DNA of 64,000 nucleotides from UMGS1820 sp045615805. Its GTDB lineage: Bacteria; Bacillota; Clostridia; Monoglobales; Monoglobaceae. Made by a program: the position numbers and the translations under genes. The DNA lies in NCBI GenBank assembly GCA_045615805.1, contig JAZLFN010000031.1:52638-116637 (forward strand). The letters run 5' to 3'. Below the pieces are notes generated by a model. That model saw only the letters and a program-made list of their open reading frames with translations, ran no database searches and was not told where the DNA came from. Positions 24,545 through 33,824 of the stretch are shown here, piece after piece. Position 1 is the first letter of the stretch; each line of letters starts with the position of its first letter.

Positions 24545-25795
24545 GTGTGTAAGCTTTTAATAAACGGAGGAAACAATCTTTGGGGTGATATTTCGGTGCA
24601 GGGAAGTAAAAATGCATTGCTTCCCATTCTTGCGGCAACATATCTTACCGGAGATGAATGTGTAATACATAACTGCCCTTACATATCGGATTTAAAGTCG
24701 GCTTTTTTGATTCTTGACAGTCTTGGTTGCAGAACCGATTATTATAATAATACGGTAAAAATATGTGCCGACGGAGCAGACGGAAGCATTATTCCCCAGA
24801 ACTTAATGGAGAAAATGCGGTCATCGATTATGTTTTTGGGTGCAATTTTAGCAAGACGTAAGGAAGCACTGATTTGCAGACCCGGAGGGTGCAGACTGGG
24901 CGACAGACCCATTGATATTCATATAGATGCATTTTCAAGGTTAGGTGCGGAAATTACCGAGAACGGAGATTGTATTTACTGTAAAATTAAAAAATTGAAG
25001 TCGGATGACATAACTCTGCTTTATCCCAGCGTAGGAGCAACGGAAAATATTATGCTTCTATGTGCAGACGGAAATGTGAAAGTGAGGATTTATAATCCTG
25101 CAAGAGAGCCTGAAATTGTTGATTTGCAAAATTTTTTAAATCTTATGGGAGCCGATATATGCGGAGCAGGAAGCGATTGTATAAAAATAAACAGAGCATC
25201 GGAGCTTCACGGATGCACCTATCGGGTTATGCCCGACCGAATTGCCGCAGGGACATATATGTGTATGACAGCGGCGTGCGGAGGCGAATTAAGTCTTGAG
25301 GGAACAGAAAGTTGCCATATGAGAGCGGTCTGCGAGGCGTTAAGGAGAGCAGGGTGCGAAATTACGGAAACCCAAAGCGGATTGACGGTAAAATCAGACG
25401 GAAACGCAAAAGGAATAGGGACGGTTAAAACTCTGCCATACCCGGGATTTCCCACGGATATGCAACCTCAGCTTTGTGCGGCACTTGCTTCGGGATACGG
25501 ATATACAAGAGCTTGCGAAACGATTTTTGAAAATCGGTTCGGATATATAAAAGAGCTTAAAAAAATGGGAGCAAGCGTTAAAAAGAGGGGACAGTCTCTG
25601 ATAGTGAACGGTTGCGGAATGCTTCATGGAGCAGAGCTTGAGGCAGAGGATTTAAGGGGCGGTGCGGCACTTGTATGTGCAGCCCTTTCGGCAACAGGAA
25701 AATCTATTGTAAGCGGAGTCGAATATATAGACCGCGGATATGACGGAATAGAAAAAGAACTTACAAGGCTTGGTGCAAGCATAAGACGATTATAG
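24545..25795 (+). CDS. murA: UDP-GlcNAc 1-carboxyvinyltransferase MurA
   Basis: MurA performs the first committed step of peptidoglycan synthesis, adding enolpyruvate to UDP-GlcNAc. The 416-residue enzyme has the N-terminal QGSKNALLPILAA motif and Cys116 in RPGGCRLGDRPID, the residue alkylated by fosfomycin in Cys-type enzymes. GTG at 24545 is chosen over upstream frames because CGGAGG lies eight bases before it and the N-terminus then matches the family. Its place between murG and divIB occurs in some Bacillota. Confidence 0.94.
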   Translation: MCKLLINGGNNLWGDISVQGSKNALLPILAATYLTGDECVIHNCPYISDLKSAFLILDSLGCRTDYYNNTVKICADGADGSIIPQNLMEKMRSSIMFLGAILARRKEALICRPGGCRLGDRPIDIHIDAFSRLGAEITENGDCIYCKIKKLKSDDITLLYPSVGATENIMLLCADGNVKVRIYNPAREPEIVDLQNFLNLMGADICGAGSDCIKINRASELHGCTYRVMPDRIAAGTYMCMTAACGGELSLEGTESCHMRAVCEALRRAGCEITETQSGLTVKSDGNAKGIGTVKTLPYPGFPTDMQPQLCAALASGYGYTRACETIFENRFGYIKELKKMGASVKKRGQSLIVNGCGMLHGAELEAEDLRGGAALVCAALSATGKSIVSGVEYIDRGYDGIEKELTRLGASIRRL

Positions 25796-25818
25796 AGTTA
25801 ATACAGGAGGATAAAATC

Positions 25819-27009
25819 GTGGAGGATACACCTAAAAAAAGACATATAAAAAAACGCCGTAAAAAGCGGAAAAAGTCACCGAAGTTTATAATAGGAGTTA
25901 TAATCTGTATACTTATTGTTTCGGCAGGAGCGGTGGTTGCGTTGACTGCTCCGGGGCTTAAGGTCAGCGAGGTTTATTGCGAAGGAAATAATTATACGGA
26001 TTCCGCCGATATAATCGCCGCATCAGGAATTCAGACAGGAGAAAACATATTTTTGATAAATACGGGCAGTGCGGAACGGAATACGGAGAAAATACATATT
26101 ATTAAAAATGCGACGGTTGAAAGAGTTTTTCCCGATAAAATATGCATAAGAATTGAAGAAAGGACACCTTATGCAAATTTGCAGTCCGGCGGAAATTACG
26201 CAACCATAGACAGCGAGGGAATGGTTGTCAAGGTATATGAGGGTGCCGACGCCTTAAAGATTGCGGAGGGAACGAAGCCTGTTTTTGAGGTAAAAACCGA
26301 GGAAAGTGTCGGCTCCGATACCAACAATAATACGGAGGATAAGAAAAAAGACGAAAATACAGAGGATGAAGATGAATTGTCCGGGGATGAGTTATCGGAG
26401 GATGAAGAAGACACAGAAGAAGATACCATAGAAACAGGGGAGAGTAAAAAGACCGAAAACAAGGAAGCACCTGTTACGGAAGAACAAACAAAAATGTATA
26501 ATGTTCCGGTAGTTTCCGGATTTGAAACGGAAAAGGCGGAAGAGGGCGAAAAAATAAGGAGCAAGGACGAGGAAAAATATAATAAAGCTATTGAGATATG
26601 CAAGGCTCTTTCGGAAAGCGGTTTGCTTAAAAGATGCACCCATATAGACCTTACGGATATGGGTGAGGTTAAGCTTGCCGTAGAGGGAAGACTTGATGTA
26701 CGGCTTGGTAAATGTGAAAATATAGGCTATAAAGCAATGTTTTTGGCAGAGGTTATAGACAAAAAGATTTCATCAACGGAAAGAGTAATAATGGATTATG
26801 TGGGAAATGATATATATGTAAGGGCAAATGAAGACGGAAAACAAAGAGTAAAACAGATAAAAAAGACCACGGATCAGGATGAAGACGAAAAAAAAGACGA
26901 AAACAGTAAAAATTCAGAAGATTCCGACGATGATGACCAGGAGGAAGAAAACAGCGGAAAATCAAGGAAGAACAGACAGTTGGAAACAAACGATGATGAG
27001 GAATTGTAA
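25819..27009 (+). CDS. divIB: Division protein DivIB/FtsQ with long acidic insert and tail
   Basis: This 396-residue single-pass protein has a very basic N-terminal tail, a membrane segment (about 24-45) and a POTRA domain starting VSEVYCEGNNYTDSADI. The beta domain follows (YATIDSEGMVVKVYEG, VPVVSGF, CTHIDLTDMGEVKLAV). It scaffolds FtsL/DivIC at the septum. Two features are odd: an insert of about 65 residues (156-224) made mostly of Glu, Asp, Lys and Ser, placed before PVVSGF, and an acidic tail from about 352. Both are extracytoplasmic by topology. The GTG start follows CAGGAGGATAAAATC. Confidence 0.88.
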   Translation: MEDTPKKRHIKKRRKKRKKSPKFIIGVIICILIVSAGAVVALTAPGLKVSEVYCEGNNYTDSADIIAASGIQTGENIFLINTGSAERNTEKIHIIKNATVERVFPDKICIRIEERTPYANLQSGGNYATIDSEGMVVKVYEGADALKIAEGTKPVFEVKTEESVGSDTNNNTEDKKKDENTEDEDELSGDELSEDEEDTEEDTIETGESKKTENKEAPVTEEQTKMYNVPVVSGFETEKAEEGEKIRSKDEEKYNKAIEICKALSESGLLKRCTHIDLTDMGEVKLAVEGRLDVRLGKCENIGYKAMFLAEVIDKKISSTERVIMDYVGNDIYVRANEDGKQRVKQIKKTTDQDEDEKKDENSKNSEDSDDDDQEEENSGKSRKNRQLETNDDEEL

Positions 27010-27049
27010 CAAAAATGTAATATTATTTTAAAAAAATCGAAAAATACTC

Positions 27050-27077
27050 TTTACAAAATTAAAAATAGTGGTATAAT
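27050..27077 (+). promoter_or_regulatory. Extended -10 promoter of ftsZ
   Basis: -35 TTTACA (27050-27055), a 16-base spacer and -10 TATAAT (27072-27077) with TG just upstream. The strong site, followed by a leader of about 115 bases, gives ftsZ a transcript of its own besides read-through from the cluster. Confidence 0.7.
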
Positions 27078-27201
27078 GTATGTGTATATTATTATTGTAA
27101 AATAGTCTGTATCTTTAATAAAAGGTGCGGAGATTTAAGATAGCAGACAGGACAAGCTAAGAGCAGTGCTGCTATCGGCGTTACAGTTAGGAGGAAATGA
27201 A

Positions 27202-28344
27202 GTGTTTCAATTTGATACCGAAAACACAAACCCTGCACAGATTAAAGTTGTAGGTGTCGGCGGCGGAGGTAATAACGCCGTAAACAGAATGATTGAGGCT
27301 GATGTTAAATGCGTTGAATTTATTGCAGTAAATACTGACAAGCAGGACCTTGCATTGTCGGCGGCTTCACAGAAGATTCAGATTGGCGAAAAAATTACCA
27401 AGGGATTGGGTGCAGGTGCTCAGCCCGAAATCGGTAAAAAGGCGGCTGAAGAAAGCCGTGACGAAATCGCACAGGCAATCAAAGGTGCGGATATGGTATT
27501 TGTTACCGCAGGTATGGGCGGAGGAACAGGTACAGGTGCGGCTCCCATTGTTGCAGAGGTTGCAAAAGAAATGGGTGTTTTGACCGTAGGTATTGTTACA
27601 AAGCCTTTCTGGTTTGAAGGTAAGGTTCGTCAGCAGAACAGCGATATGGGTATTACCAATCTTATGGGTGCGGTAGATACTCTTGTTGTTATCCCCAATG
27701 ACAAGCTTTTAGAGGTTGCCGAGAATAAGACACCTCTTACAGAGTCATTCCGTATGGCTGATGATATTTTAAGACAGGGCGTACAGGGTATTTCCGACCT
27801 TATTTCCCGTCCGGGACTTATCAGCCTTGACTTTGCGGATATTAAGACAATTATGAAGGATACAGGCTTTGCACATATGGGTATTGGTCGTGCAAGCGGC
27901 GAAACCCGTGCGGAGGAGGCTGCAAAGAAGGCGATACATAGTCCTCTTCTTGAAACTACCATTGAAGGAGCAAAGGGCGTTATATTAAATGTTACCGGCG
28001 GTTCCGACTTGGGTATTTTAGAAGTTAAGACAGCGGCTGAACTGGTTGAAGAAGCTGCAGATGCGGACGCAAATATTATCATCGGTGCAATCGTTGATGA
28101 GAGCCTTGGTGATGATATCCAGATTACGGTTATTGCAACAGGTTTTAAGGGTAATGTTCCCGGAGCAAAGAAGGAAACATCATTTGACAGCTTCTTAAGT
28201 CGTATGAATAACGGTGCATCGGCAGGCGGTGCAACTGCAAATCCTGCAAAAACTCCTGACAGAGGCACGGGACAAAAGTCTCCTGCAAGATTTTCCGATG
28301 ATGACGGAATAGATGTTCCGATTTTTCTTCGCAAAAACAGATAA
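27202..28344 (+). CDS. ftsZ: Cell division GTPase FtsZ
   Basis: FtsZ forms the Z ring. The 380-residue product has GVGGGGNNAVNRM at the nucleotide site, the tubulin signature GGGTGTG (106-112), a variable Gly/Ala linker and the C-terminal peptide DVPIFLRKNR, which docks partner proteins. GTG at 27202 is chosen because AGGAGG is eight bases upstream; upstream frames add a leader not seen in FtsZ. Codon use is more biased than in the neighbours, as expected for high expression. ftsA is not upstream. Confidence 0.97.
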   Translation: MFQFDTENTNPAQIKVVGVGGGGNNAVNRMIEADVKCVEFIAVNTDKQDLALSAASQKIQIGEKITKGLGAGAQPEIGKKAAEESRDEIAQAIKGADMVFVTAGMGGGTGTGAAPIVAEVAKEMGVLTVGIVTKPFWFEGKVRQQNSDMGITNLMGAVDTLVVIPNDKLLEVAENKTPLTESFRMADDILRQGVQGISDLISRPGLISLDFADIKTIMKDTGFAHMGIGRASGETRAEEAAKKAIHSPLLETTIEGAKGVILNVTGGSDLGILEVKTAAELVEEAADADANIIIGAIVDESLGDDIQITVIATGFKGNVPGAKKETSFDSFLSRMNNGASAGGATANPAKTPDRGTGQKSPARFSDDDGIDVPIFLRKNR

Positions 28345-28349
28345 TGATT

Positions 28350-28378
28350 AAGGGGCTGTATTACAGCTCCTTATTTTT
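28350..28378 (+). terminator. Terminator of ftsZ
   Basis: The stem AAGGGGCTGT/ACAGCTCCTT (one G-U pair) with an ATT loop is followed by ATTTTTAC. It lies six bases after the ftsZ stop and separates the dcw cluster from the SLH gene. Confidence 0.75.
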
Positions 28379-28409
28379 ACAAAAAAGTAAGAGAAAGGAA
28401 GTAGTTTTT

Positions 28410-30503
28410 ATGAAAGCAAAAAGAGTAATTGCATTATTAACAGCACTTATAGTGCTTACATTGTCAACTTTTACAGTATGTGCGGCAAGCTTTAATGACA
28501 CAGAAGGTCATTGGGCGGATAAGGACATTGAAAGACTTAAGGGTTTTGGAATTGTAAACGGTGATAACGGGAATGTAAGACCCGATGATACAATAAACCG
28601 TGCGGAGTTTGTTACCCTTACATATAATATGTTAGGCGGAGAAGATTCCGACGGAGCGACGGAGTATGACTATAATCAATCAACCAAAGGTTGGAATTCA
28701 TATAATGTTTCAAGCGGAAAATCGGCATATGATTTTTCTGATTTTGACGGTTCCAAATGGTATGGAAAAGCAATGGATTGGGCGGTTAAAAACTCTGTTA
28801 TATCAGGCTATGATGATAGCACGGTAAAGGCGGAAAATCCCGTAACCCGACAGGAAGCAATTGTTATGCTTCAGCGTGCGTTCGGCATATCGGGAGAGGA
28901 TAAGGGCATTTCGTCAAATGATTCAAATTCCGTTGCAGAGTGGGCAAAAAAAGCAGTTGGAATTTTTATGACAAAGGGATTTATCAACGGTGACGATAAC
29001 GGAAATGTAAATCCGAACGCTCATATAAAGAGATGCGAAGCGTTTAAAATAATTTCAAATATGCTCGGTCTTTATATTACTCAAGGCGGAGAGTTTTCCG
29101 GTGATTACGGAGATAAGATTGTAGTTGTTAATTCGGGAAATGCCGTGTTTAAAAATTTCAAAAGCGGAAATTTGTTAATTGGTGTAAAAGCGGGAGAGCC
29201 TGAGATTGACGGCAATACCATGATTAAAATCAAAATATTCGGAAATAAGAAATTTAAGACCAAAAGTCAAGGCGGCTCGGGCAGCGGCAGCTCTTACATT
29301 GGTGGCGGCTCCGGCGGAAGTTCGGTTTCCACAAAGGTAACTCTTAAATGTCTTGCAAACGGCGGATATTTTAAGAATGAAAAAGAAGAGTTTTCAGGAA
29401 AATTCTCGCAGGATTCAAAGCTCAGCAGATGCCTTCCCGACGACCCGGAAAGAGAAGGCTATGAATTTATAGGCTGGTATGTTACAAGAGAAAAAGCAGA
29501 CATTGCGGCAAGAGGCGGATGTGTTGACACAAATTCACTTTTGCATAAAAATACGACATTGTATGCAGGCTGGCAAATAAGCAGTAATCCGGCAGAGTTT
29601 GAGGAAACAGAGCTTGAGGACAAGTCTGAAAAGCCCGAAACCGAGTTGATAGAAGATTATGATGTTACGGAGTTTGACGGCGAAATAAATATCTCGGGCA
29701 AGGAGTTAAAGAAATATAAATACACCGAGTACGGCGAAAAGAAATATTGGATTGGCTTTGATGTTGTGCTTTCCGGTGCATATTTAGATGCATTAAAGGA
29801 TGAAAACTTAAGATATTATGCTGATATAAAAGCCCGTGGATACGGCGGAAGTATTTGGACAGGTTATGTAGCCGAAGATTTTGATTTGAGCTATGACGGA
29901 AGATTTACAATAATGTTTGATGCAGAAGAACCGTTGCATACATTTGTTCTTGAGCTTCCCAAGAGATGCGATGAAAAAGAAGCAATATATATTGTAAATA
30001 TCGATAAGCTCAAGCTGCATAAATACACAGAGGAAGAAGAGGAAGAGGATGCAAAGGAATCCGAAGGCGTATTGTTTGGAGAAACATCGCAAACAACCGT
30101 TTTTGGAAAGGCTGTATCGGATATTGTTGAAAATCTTGAATTTGTGATAAATCCGAAAATGCTTTATTCCGAAATTCTGCAAGGCGGAACATTAAAGTTT
30201 GTAAACGATTTCCCGGAGGAAGGCGACAGCGGAAATTATGTTGTATTTGATATTATTTTACCGAAGCCGTATACAGATGAAACAGCTGTAGTTACCGTAA
30301 ATGGTGAACCTGTTTCCTTTACGGGCAGTATAATAGTTGCAGTCGAGAAGGTTACAGAGGAAAAAGATGATATTATAGTTACGGTAGACTTTGACGGAGA
30401 AGGAACAAAATTTAAACCTACGGCATATACCTTGAAAATAGGCGAAGATGTGGTATTGGGTGTTGGCGAAGTGCCGGAGATGGCGTCCATACCTTGGAAA
30501 TAG
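28410..30503 (+). CDS. S-layer homology (SLH) surface protein with InlB-like repeat
   Basis: This 697-residue secreted protein has a signal peptide (cleavage near VCAA) and three SLH domains (about 25-215; FNDTEGHWADKDIERL, WYGKAMDWAV, VAEWAKKAVG) for binding cell-wall polymer. A Gly/Ser linker and an InlB B-repeat-like module (LPDDPEREGYEFIGWYV ... TTLYAGW) come next, then an unrecognised C-terminal region. ATG at 28410 has AAAGGAAG upstream; an earlier ATG lies in the ftsZ terminator. The 3' end carries a 32-base direct repeat in two frames, so the last 23 or so residues may be altered. The ligand is unknown. Confidence 0.85.
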   Translation: MKAKRVIALLTALIVLTLSTFTVCAASFNDTEGHWADKDIERLKGFGIVNGDNGNVRPDDTINRAEFVTLTYNMLGGEDSDGATEYDYNQSTKGWNSYNVSSGKSAYDFSDFDGSKWYGKAMDWAVKNSVISGYDDSTVKAENPVTRQEAIVMLQRAFGISGEDKGISSNDSNSVAEWAKKAVGIFMTKGFINGDDNGNVNPNAHIKRCEAFKIISNMLGLYITQGGEFSGDYGDKIVVVNSGNAVFKNFKSGNLLIGVKAGEPEIDGNTMIKIKIFGNKKFKTKSQGGSGSGSSYIGGGSGGSSVSTKVTLKCLANGGYFKNEKEEFSGKFSQDSKLSRCLPDDPEREGYEFIGWYVTREKADIAARGGCVDTNSLLHKNTTLYAGWQISSNPAEFEETELEDKSEKPETELIEDYDVTEFDGEINISGKELKKYKYTEYGEKKYWIGFDVVLSGAYLDALKDENLRYYADIKARGYGGSIWTGYVAEDFDLSYDGRFTIMFDAEEPLHTFVLELPKRCDEKEAIYIVNIDKLKLHKYTEEEEEEDAKESEGVLFGETSQTTVFGKAVSDIVENLEFVINPKMLYSEILQGGTLKFVNDFPEEGDSGNYVVFDIILPKPYTDETAVVTVNGEPVSFTGSIIVAVEKVTEEKDDIIVTVDFDGEGTKFKPTAYTLKIGEDVVLGVGEVPEMASIPWK

Positions 30504-30520
30504 GCGAAGATGTGGTATTG
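30427..30520 (+). repeat. 32-bp direct repeat, 62-base period, out of frame
   Basis: Bases 30427-30458 and 30489-30520 differ at one position. The shift of 62 is not a multiple of three. The first copy is read as TLKIGEDVVL; the second copy would read TLEIGEDVVL in another frame and continue to a TAA at 30541, but the actual frame stops at the TAG at 30501-30503 inside it. Confidence 0.85.
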
Positions 30521-30540
30521 AAAAGTAAATTGACAGAATA

Positions 30541-30569
30541 AAAAACCTCGGGACATCCCGAGGTTTTTT
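30541..30569. terminator. Bidirectional terminator between SLH gene and mgsA
   Basis: A 13-base stem (AAAAACCTCGGGA with its complement) and a CA loop, with A and T tracts on the two sides. It can stop both the plus-strand SLH transcript and the minus-strand mgsA transcript. Confidence 0.85.
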
Positions 30570-30583
30570 ATTATTTACATTAT

Positions 30584-30988
30584 TTATTTTTTGGGATTTA
30601 CTATATCACGCCAACCCAAGTCGCCACGTTCGATACCCATAATCAAAACCTCGGCGGTTGCAACATTTGTTGCAAGAGGGATATTGTGAACATCGCACAG
30701 TCTGAAAAGTGAGCTTATATCAGGCTCATATTGCTGTGCGGTAAGAGGGTCCCTGAAAAACAAAACGGCGTCAATCTCGTTATATGCAATTCTTGCACCG
30801 ATTTGCTGGTCGCCGCCTTCAGGTCCCGGCAAAAACTTGCTGATGGGCAGTCCCGTTGCTTCCTCAACAAGGCTTCCCGTTGTTCCCGTAGCAAACAGCT
30901 TATGTTGTTTAAGTATGGCGCTGTATGCAATACAGAAATCTATCATAAGCTCTTTTTTTGTGTCATGAGCAATCAAAGCGATATTCAT
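30584..30988 (-). CDS. mgsA: Methylglyoxal synthase
   Basis: MgsA turns dihydroxyacetone phosphate into methylglyoxal and phosphate, a bypass that frees phosphate. The 134-residue product has IALIAHDTKK, FATGTTGSLV, FLPGPEGGDQQIGARI and FFRDPLT, all family motifs with the phosphate- and catalysis-related residues. The start is set at MNIALIAHD with AAAGGATG upstream. It forms a single-gene unit with its own promoter and a shared terminator. Confidence 0.95.
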   Translation of the reverse strand: MNIALIAHDTKKELMIDFCIAYSAILKQHKLFATGTTGSLVEEATGLPISKFLPGPEGGDQQIGARIAYNEIDAVLFFRDPLTAQQYEPDISSLFRLCDVHNIPLATNVATAEVLIMGIERGDLGWRDIVNPKK

Positions 30989-31063
30989 CGCTATCCACAT
31001 CCTTTCAGTAATATTAAAAGGTACAACTAACAAAAATACACAATTAAAACATTTCCCATATAC

Positions 31064-31092
31064 ATAATACCATAAAAATTACTAAAAGTCAA
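31064..31092 (-). promoter_or_regulatory. Sigma-A promoter of mgsA
   Basis: Minus strand: -35 TTGACT (31087-31092), a 17-base spacer and -10 TATTAT (31064-31069), with TG before the -10. It lies just after the mrdA stop; no terminator is seen between the two genes. Confidence 0.65.
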
Positions 31093-31120
31093 AACAAAAA
31101 ATCAATCTTTTTAAAATATT

Positions 31121-33280
31121 TTAGTTTTTGCTGTCCGTTGAGGCGGTTTTGCCGTATTTTCCGCTTTTTATAGCCATATAGGTGTCGATAATGGAGCGTG
31201 CAACATTAGAAGGAAATGTACTTTTTTCGCCATGCTCAATTATAACGGCAACCACTATTTCGGGATTGTCATAGGGAGCAAATCCCACAAAAAGTACATT
31301 GTCTGCTCCGTCGGGAACCTCGGCAGTACCTGTTTTGCCTGCTACTGCATACCTGCAGGTTGCAAAGGAGGCGTTTGCCGTACCTGAGGTGACAACCTGT
31401 CGCATACCGTTGCGAACAGCGTTATATGTCTCGTCGGATATGGGATTATCCGACAGTACCTCGTTCCCTTTTTTCAGAACAACCTCGCCTGTATCGTAGT
31501 TTACCACCTCGTCAACCAGATGGAGAGAATATCTTTTTCCTTTGTTTATAAGTGTGCAAATATATGAAGCAAGCTGTGCAGGGGTAAACAGATTATCCGA
31601 CTGACCTATTGCCGTCTGCAATACATCGCCGGGATACCAGACGCCGCCTGCTTTTTCTCTTTCCTCGGGACCTGCCACAATGCCTGTGCTTTCGGAAAGC
31701 TCAATGCCCGTATGTTCGCCAAGACCGAATTTATGTGCATATTCATCTATTTTTTCAATTCCCGTCCTTCTGCCTATATCATAGAAGAAGTAGTTACAGG
31801 ATACACCGATTGCCTCGGATACATTTATTGTTCCGTGGGTTGCTCCTGAGGAAGAATATACAAGACAGGTAGGCTGGTAAGAGTCAAAATATGTGTATTT
31901 TCCTTTGTCGGTAATATAGCTGTTGGGGGTGATTATTCCGCTTTCAAGAGCTGAAACAGCCGTAAGCGGCTTAAAGGTTGAGCCCGGGGAGTATGTTCCG
32001 CTTAAAGCTCTGTTAATGAGAGGTTTTGATTTTGATTTTAAAAGCTTGTCATAATCATCATCAAATGTGGTTAAATCATAGGTGGGGTAGGAGGCGATTG
32101 AAAGAACACCACCCGTTTTCGGGTCAACGGCTATTGCCGCACCGGCTCCGCCTGCACCTACCGTGCTTAAAATTTCTTCTTTTAAAACTCTCTCGGTTTC
32201 TTTTTGAAGGTCAATGTCAAGGGTGAGCTTTGCGTAGTTTCCGGGTACGGGGTCACTGCTCCCCAATATTTGAGATACACCGCCGCCTGTGTTCATCTCT
32301 ACGCTTTTATAGCCGTCCTTTCCCTTTAAATATTTCTCCAAAGCCTTTTCAAGACCTTCTTTTCCGATTATATCGTTTATGCCGTAGCCGTCATTTTTCA
32401 TTTCGGCGTATTCTTCGGCATAAATTTTGCCTGTTCTGCCTAATATGTGGGAGGCAAGCTTCTTTTGAGAATATACTCTTATAGGTTCGATTGCAACCTC
32501 CATACAGTTATACTTTGATCGCTGCTCCTTTATTTTCTGGACGGCAAGCATATCTATATCCCGTGCAAGGGTGTAGGGGTTTTTCTCGCTGAAATCGCTT
32601 TTTTCCATTGCATATCTTACGGCACAGATTGCAAGCTTTGCATTTTGGTCAAAATTATCCGAAACGCCGTATTTATTGACATAATAATTTAATACATCGT
32701 TTGCATCATTGCAATTATTAAGCTTGTTCTCGGCTTTCCACGATTGGATTTGCTCGGTCTTCTTTTTCTCAAGCTCGGCTCTTGCTTCTTTTGTAAGCTC
32801 TTCTTCGTCCTTTTCGTCGGAGGTGTCCGAATCGCTGTCCTCCGATGGTTTCTTTAAAATTACTTTTACGCCGTCAACCTTTCGTGTGCCGCCGTTTTTT
32901 TCTATGGTAAAATCAAAATCAAGCTTGTCCGTGTTTTCGTTTATTACAACGGGAAAGGTACTGTCTATTTTTCCGTCGTATGATGCCACGAGACTTGCAG
33001 TATCGTATATAACTTGGTTTAACTCATCATTTGACATATCCATTTTAAGGACACGCACACTGTAACCCATACGGTTTTCGATTATGGGCTTTCCGTTGCG
33101 GTCTAAGATTTCGCCTCTGGGAGCAGGGATTGAATATGCCCTGACAAGCCTTTGATTTGCCGTCTGCTCATAGTCGGAGCCCTTGACTATCTGCAAATCA
33201 AAAAGCCTTACAACACAGGCAATGGCAAGCAACGCCGTAATTATTACAATGAAAAATATTCTGCCGGTTGTGTTTTTCAA
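31121..33280 (-). CDS. mrdA: Elongation-type penicillin-binding protein 2
   Basis: This 719-residue class B PBP crosslinks lateral-wall peptidoglycan with RodA and MreBCD. It has one membrane segment near residues 8-28, a dimer domain and the motifs SPGSTFKPL, GVSCNYFF and AGKTGTAEV. Between about residues 145 and 195 a Ser/Asp/Glu/Lys-rich low-complexity insert interrupts the dimer region. The start is TTG after AGGAGGGAGAGCTC. It is the last gene after mreD (18-base gap), the usual mreBCD-mrdA order; no rodA is seen nearby. Confidence 0.94.
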   Translation of the reverse strand: MKNTTGRIFFIVIITALLAIACVVRLFDLQIVKGSDYEQTANQRLVRAYSIPAPRGEILDRNGKPIIENRMGYSVRVLKMDMSNDELNQVIYDTASLVASYDGKIDSTFPVVINENTDKLDFDFTIEKNGGTRKVDGVKVILKKPSEDSDSDTSDEKDEEELTKEARAELEKKKTEQIQSWKAENKLNNCNDANDVLNYYVNKYGVSDNFDQNAKLAICAVRYAMEKSDFSEKNPYTLARDIDMLAVQKIKEQRSKYNCMEVAIEPIRVYSQKKLASHILGRTGKIYAEEYAEMKNDGYGINDIIGKEGLEKALEKYLKGKDGYKSVEMNTGGGVSQILGSSDPVPGNYAKLTLDIDLQKETERVLKEEILSTVGAGGAGAAIAVDPKTGGVLSIASYPTYDLTTFDDDYDKLLKSKSKPLINRALSGTYSPGSTFKPLTAVSALESGIITPNSYITDKGKYTYFDSYQPTCLVYSSSGATHGTINVSEAIGVSCNYFFYDIGRRTGIEKIDEYAHKFGLGEHTGIELSESTGIVAGPEEREKAGGVWYPGDVLQTAIGQSDNLFTPAQLASYICTLINKGKRYSLHLVDEVVNYDTGEVVLKKGNEVLSDNPISDETYNAVRNGMRQVVTSGTANASFATCRYAVAGKTGTAEVPDGADNVLFVGFAPYDNPEIVVAVIIEHGEKSTFPSNVARSIIDTYMAIKSGKYGKTASTDSKN

Positions 33281-33298
33281 GAGCTCTCCCTCCTATTC

Positions 33299-33805
33299 TT
33301 AAATTACTCGCCTCTCCTTAATGAGATTAAAGCTTGCTTTTATGGGCTTAAATAAAATAAGTCCTGCTATAGCCGTGTATAATGCCTTCGGCAAAATTGT
33401 TCTTAAAAGAGCCGTAAAAAAGCCTAAATCACCATATACCATAAGATGTCCGAAATAGTAAAATATTCCGCAGATAAAGGCTGAAGCAAGAATTACAAGA
33501 GATGTAAAAATCGGTCCGAAGTTTAAGACTCTCTCTTTTAAGCCTCCCGACAAAAATCCGATGAGCATATAAAGACCTGCGCTTATTCCAATCATTTTGC
33601 CTACGGTTAAATCAAAAACAAAGCCGAAAATAAATCCCCATATTGTTCCGTGCCACCGACCCTTTATAAGACCGGTAAAGACAATAAAAACAAGAAACAT
33701 ATCGGGAGCGTTTCCAAAAATTTTAATTCTTGCAATAACGGTAGGCTGAAGAATGACAAGAACGATAAGCCATATGATATAAAACAAAACTTCCCGTTTT
33801 TTCAT
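33299..33805 (-). CDS. mreD: Rod shape protein MreD
   Basis: MreD is a small membrane protein of the elongasome. The 168-residue product has about five hydrophobic segments and the typical GRWHGTIWGFIFGFVFDL stretch. Sequence identity in this family is low; the position between mreC and mrdA and the length support the call. AGGAGG precedes the ATG by eight bases. Confidence 0.9.
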   Translation of the reverse strand: MKKREVLFYIIWLIVLVILQPTVIARIKIFGNAPDMFLVFIVFTGLIKGRWHGTIWGFIFGFVFDLTVGKMIGISAGLYMLIGFLSGGLKERVLNFGPIFTSLVILASAFICGIFYYFGHLMVYGDLGFFTALLRTILPKALYTAIAGLILFKPIKASFNLIKERRVI

Positions 33806-33824
33806 AGGTTTTGCCTCCTGCTAA

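Noticed and set aside
27630..28334. 234-codon open frame antisense to ftsZ
   Set aside because: It is the shadow of ftsZ's biased codons on the other strand; no ribosome site and no protein-like composition.
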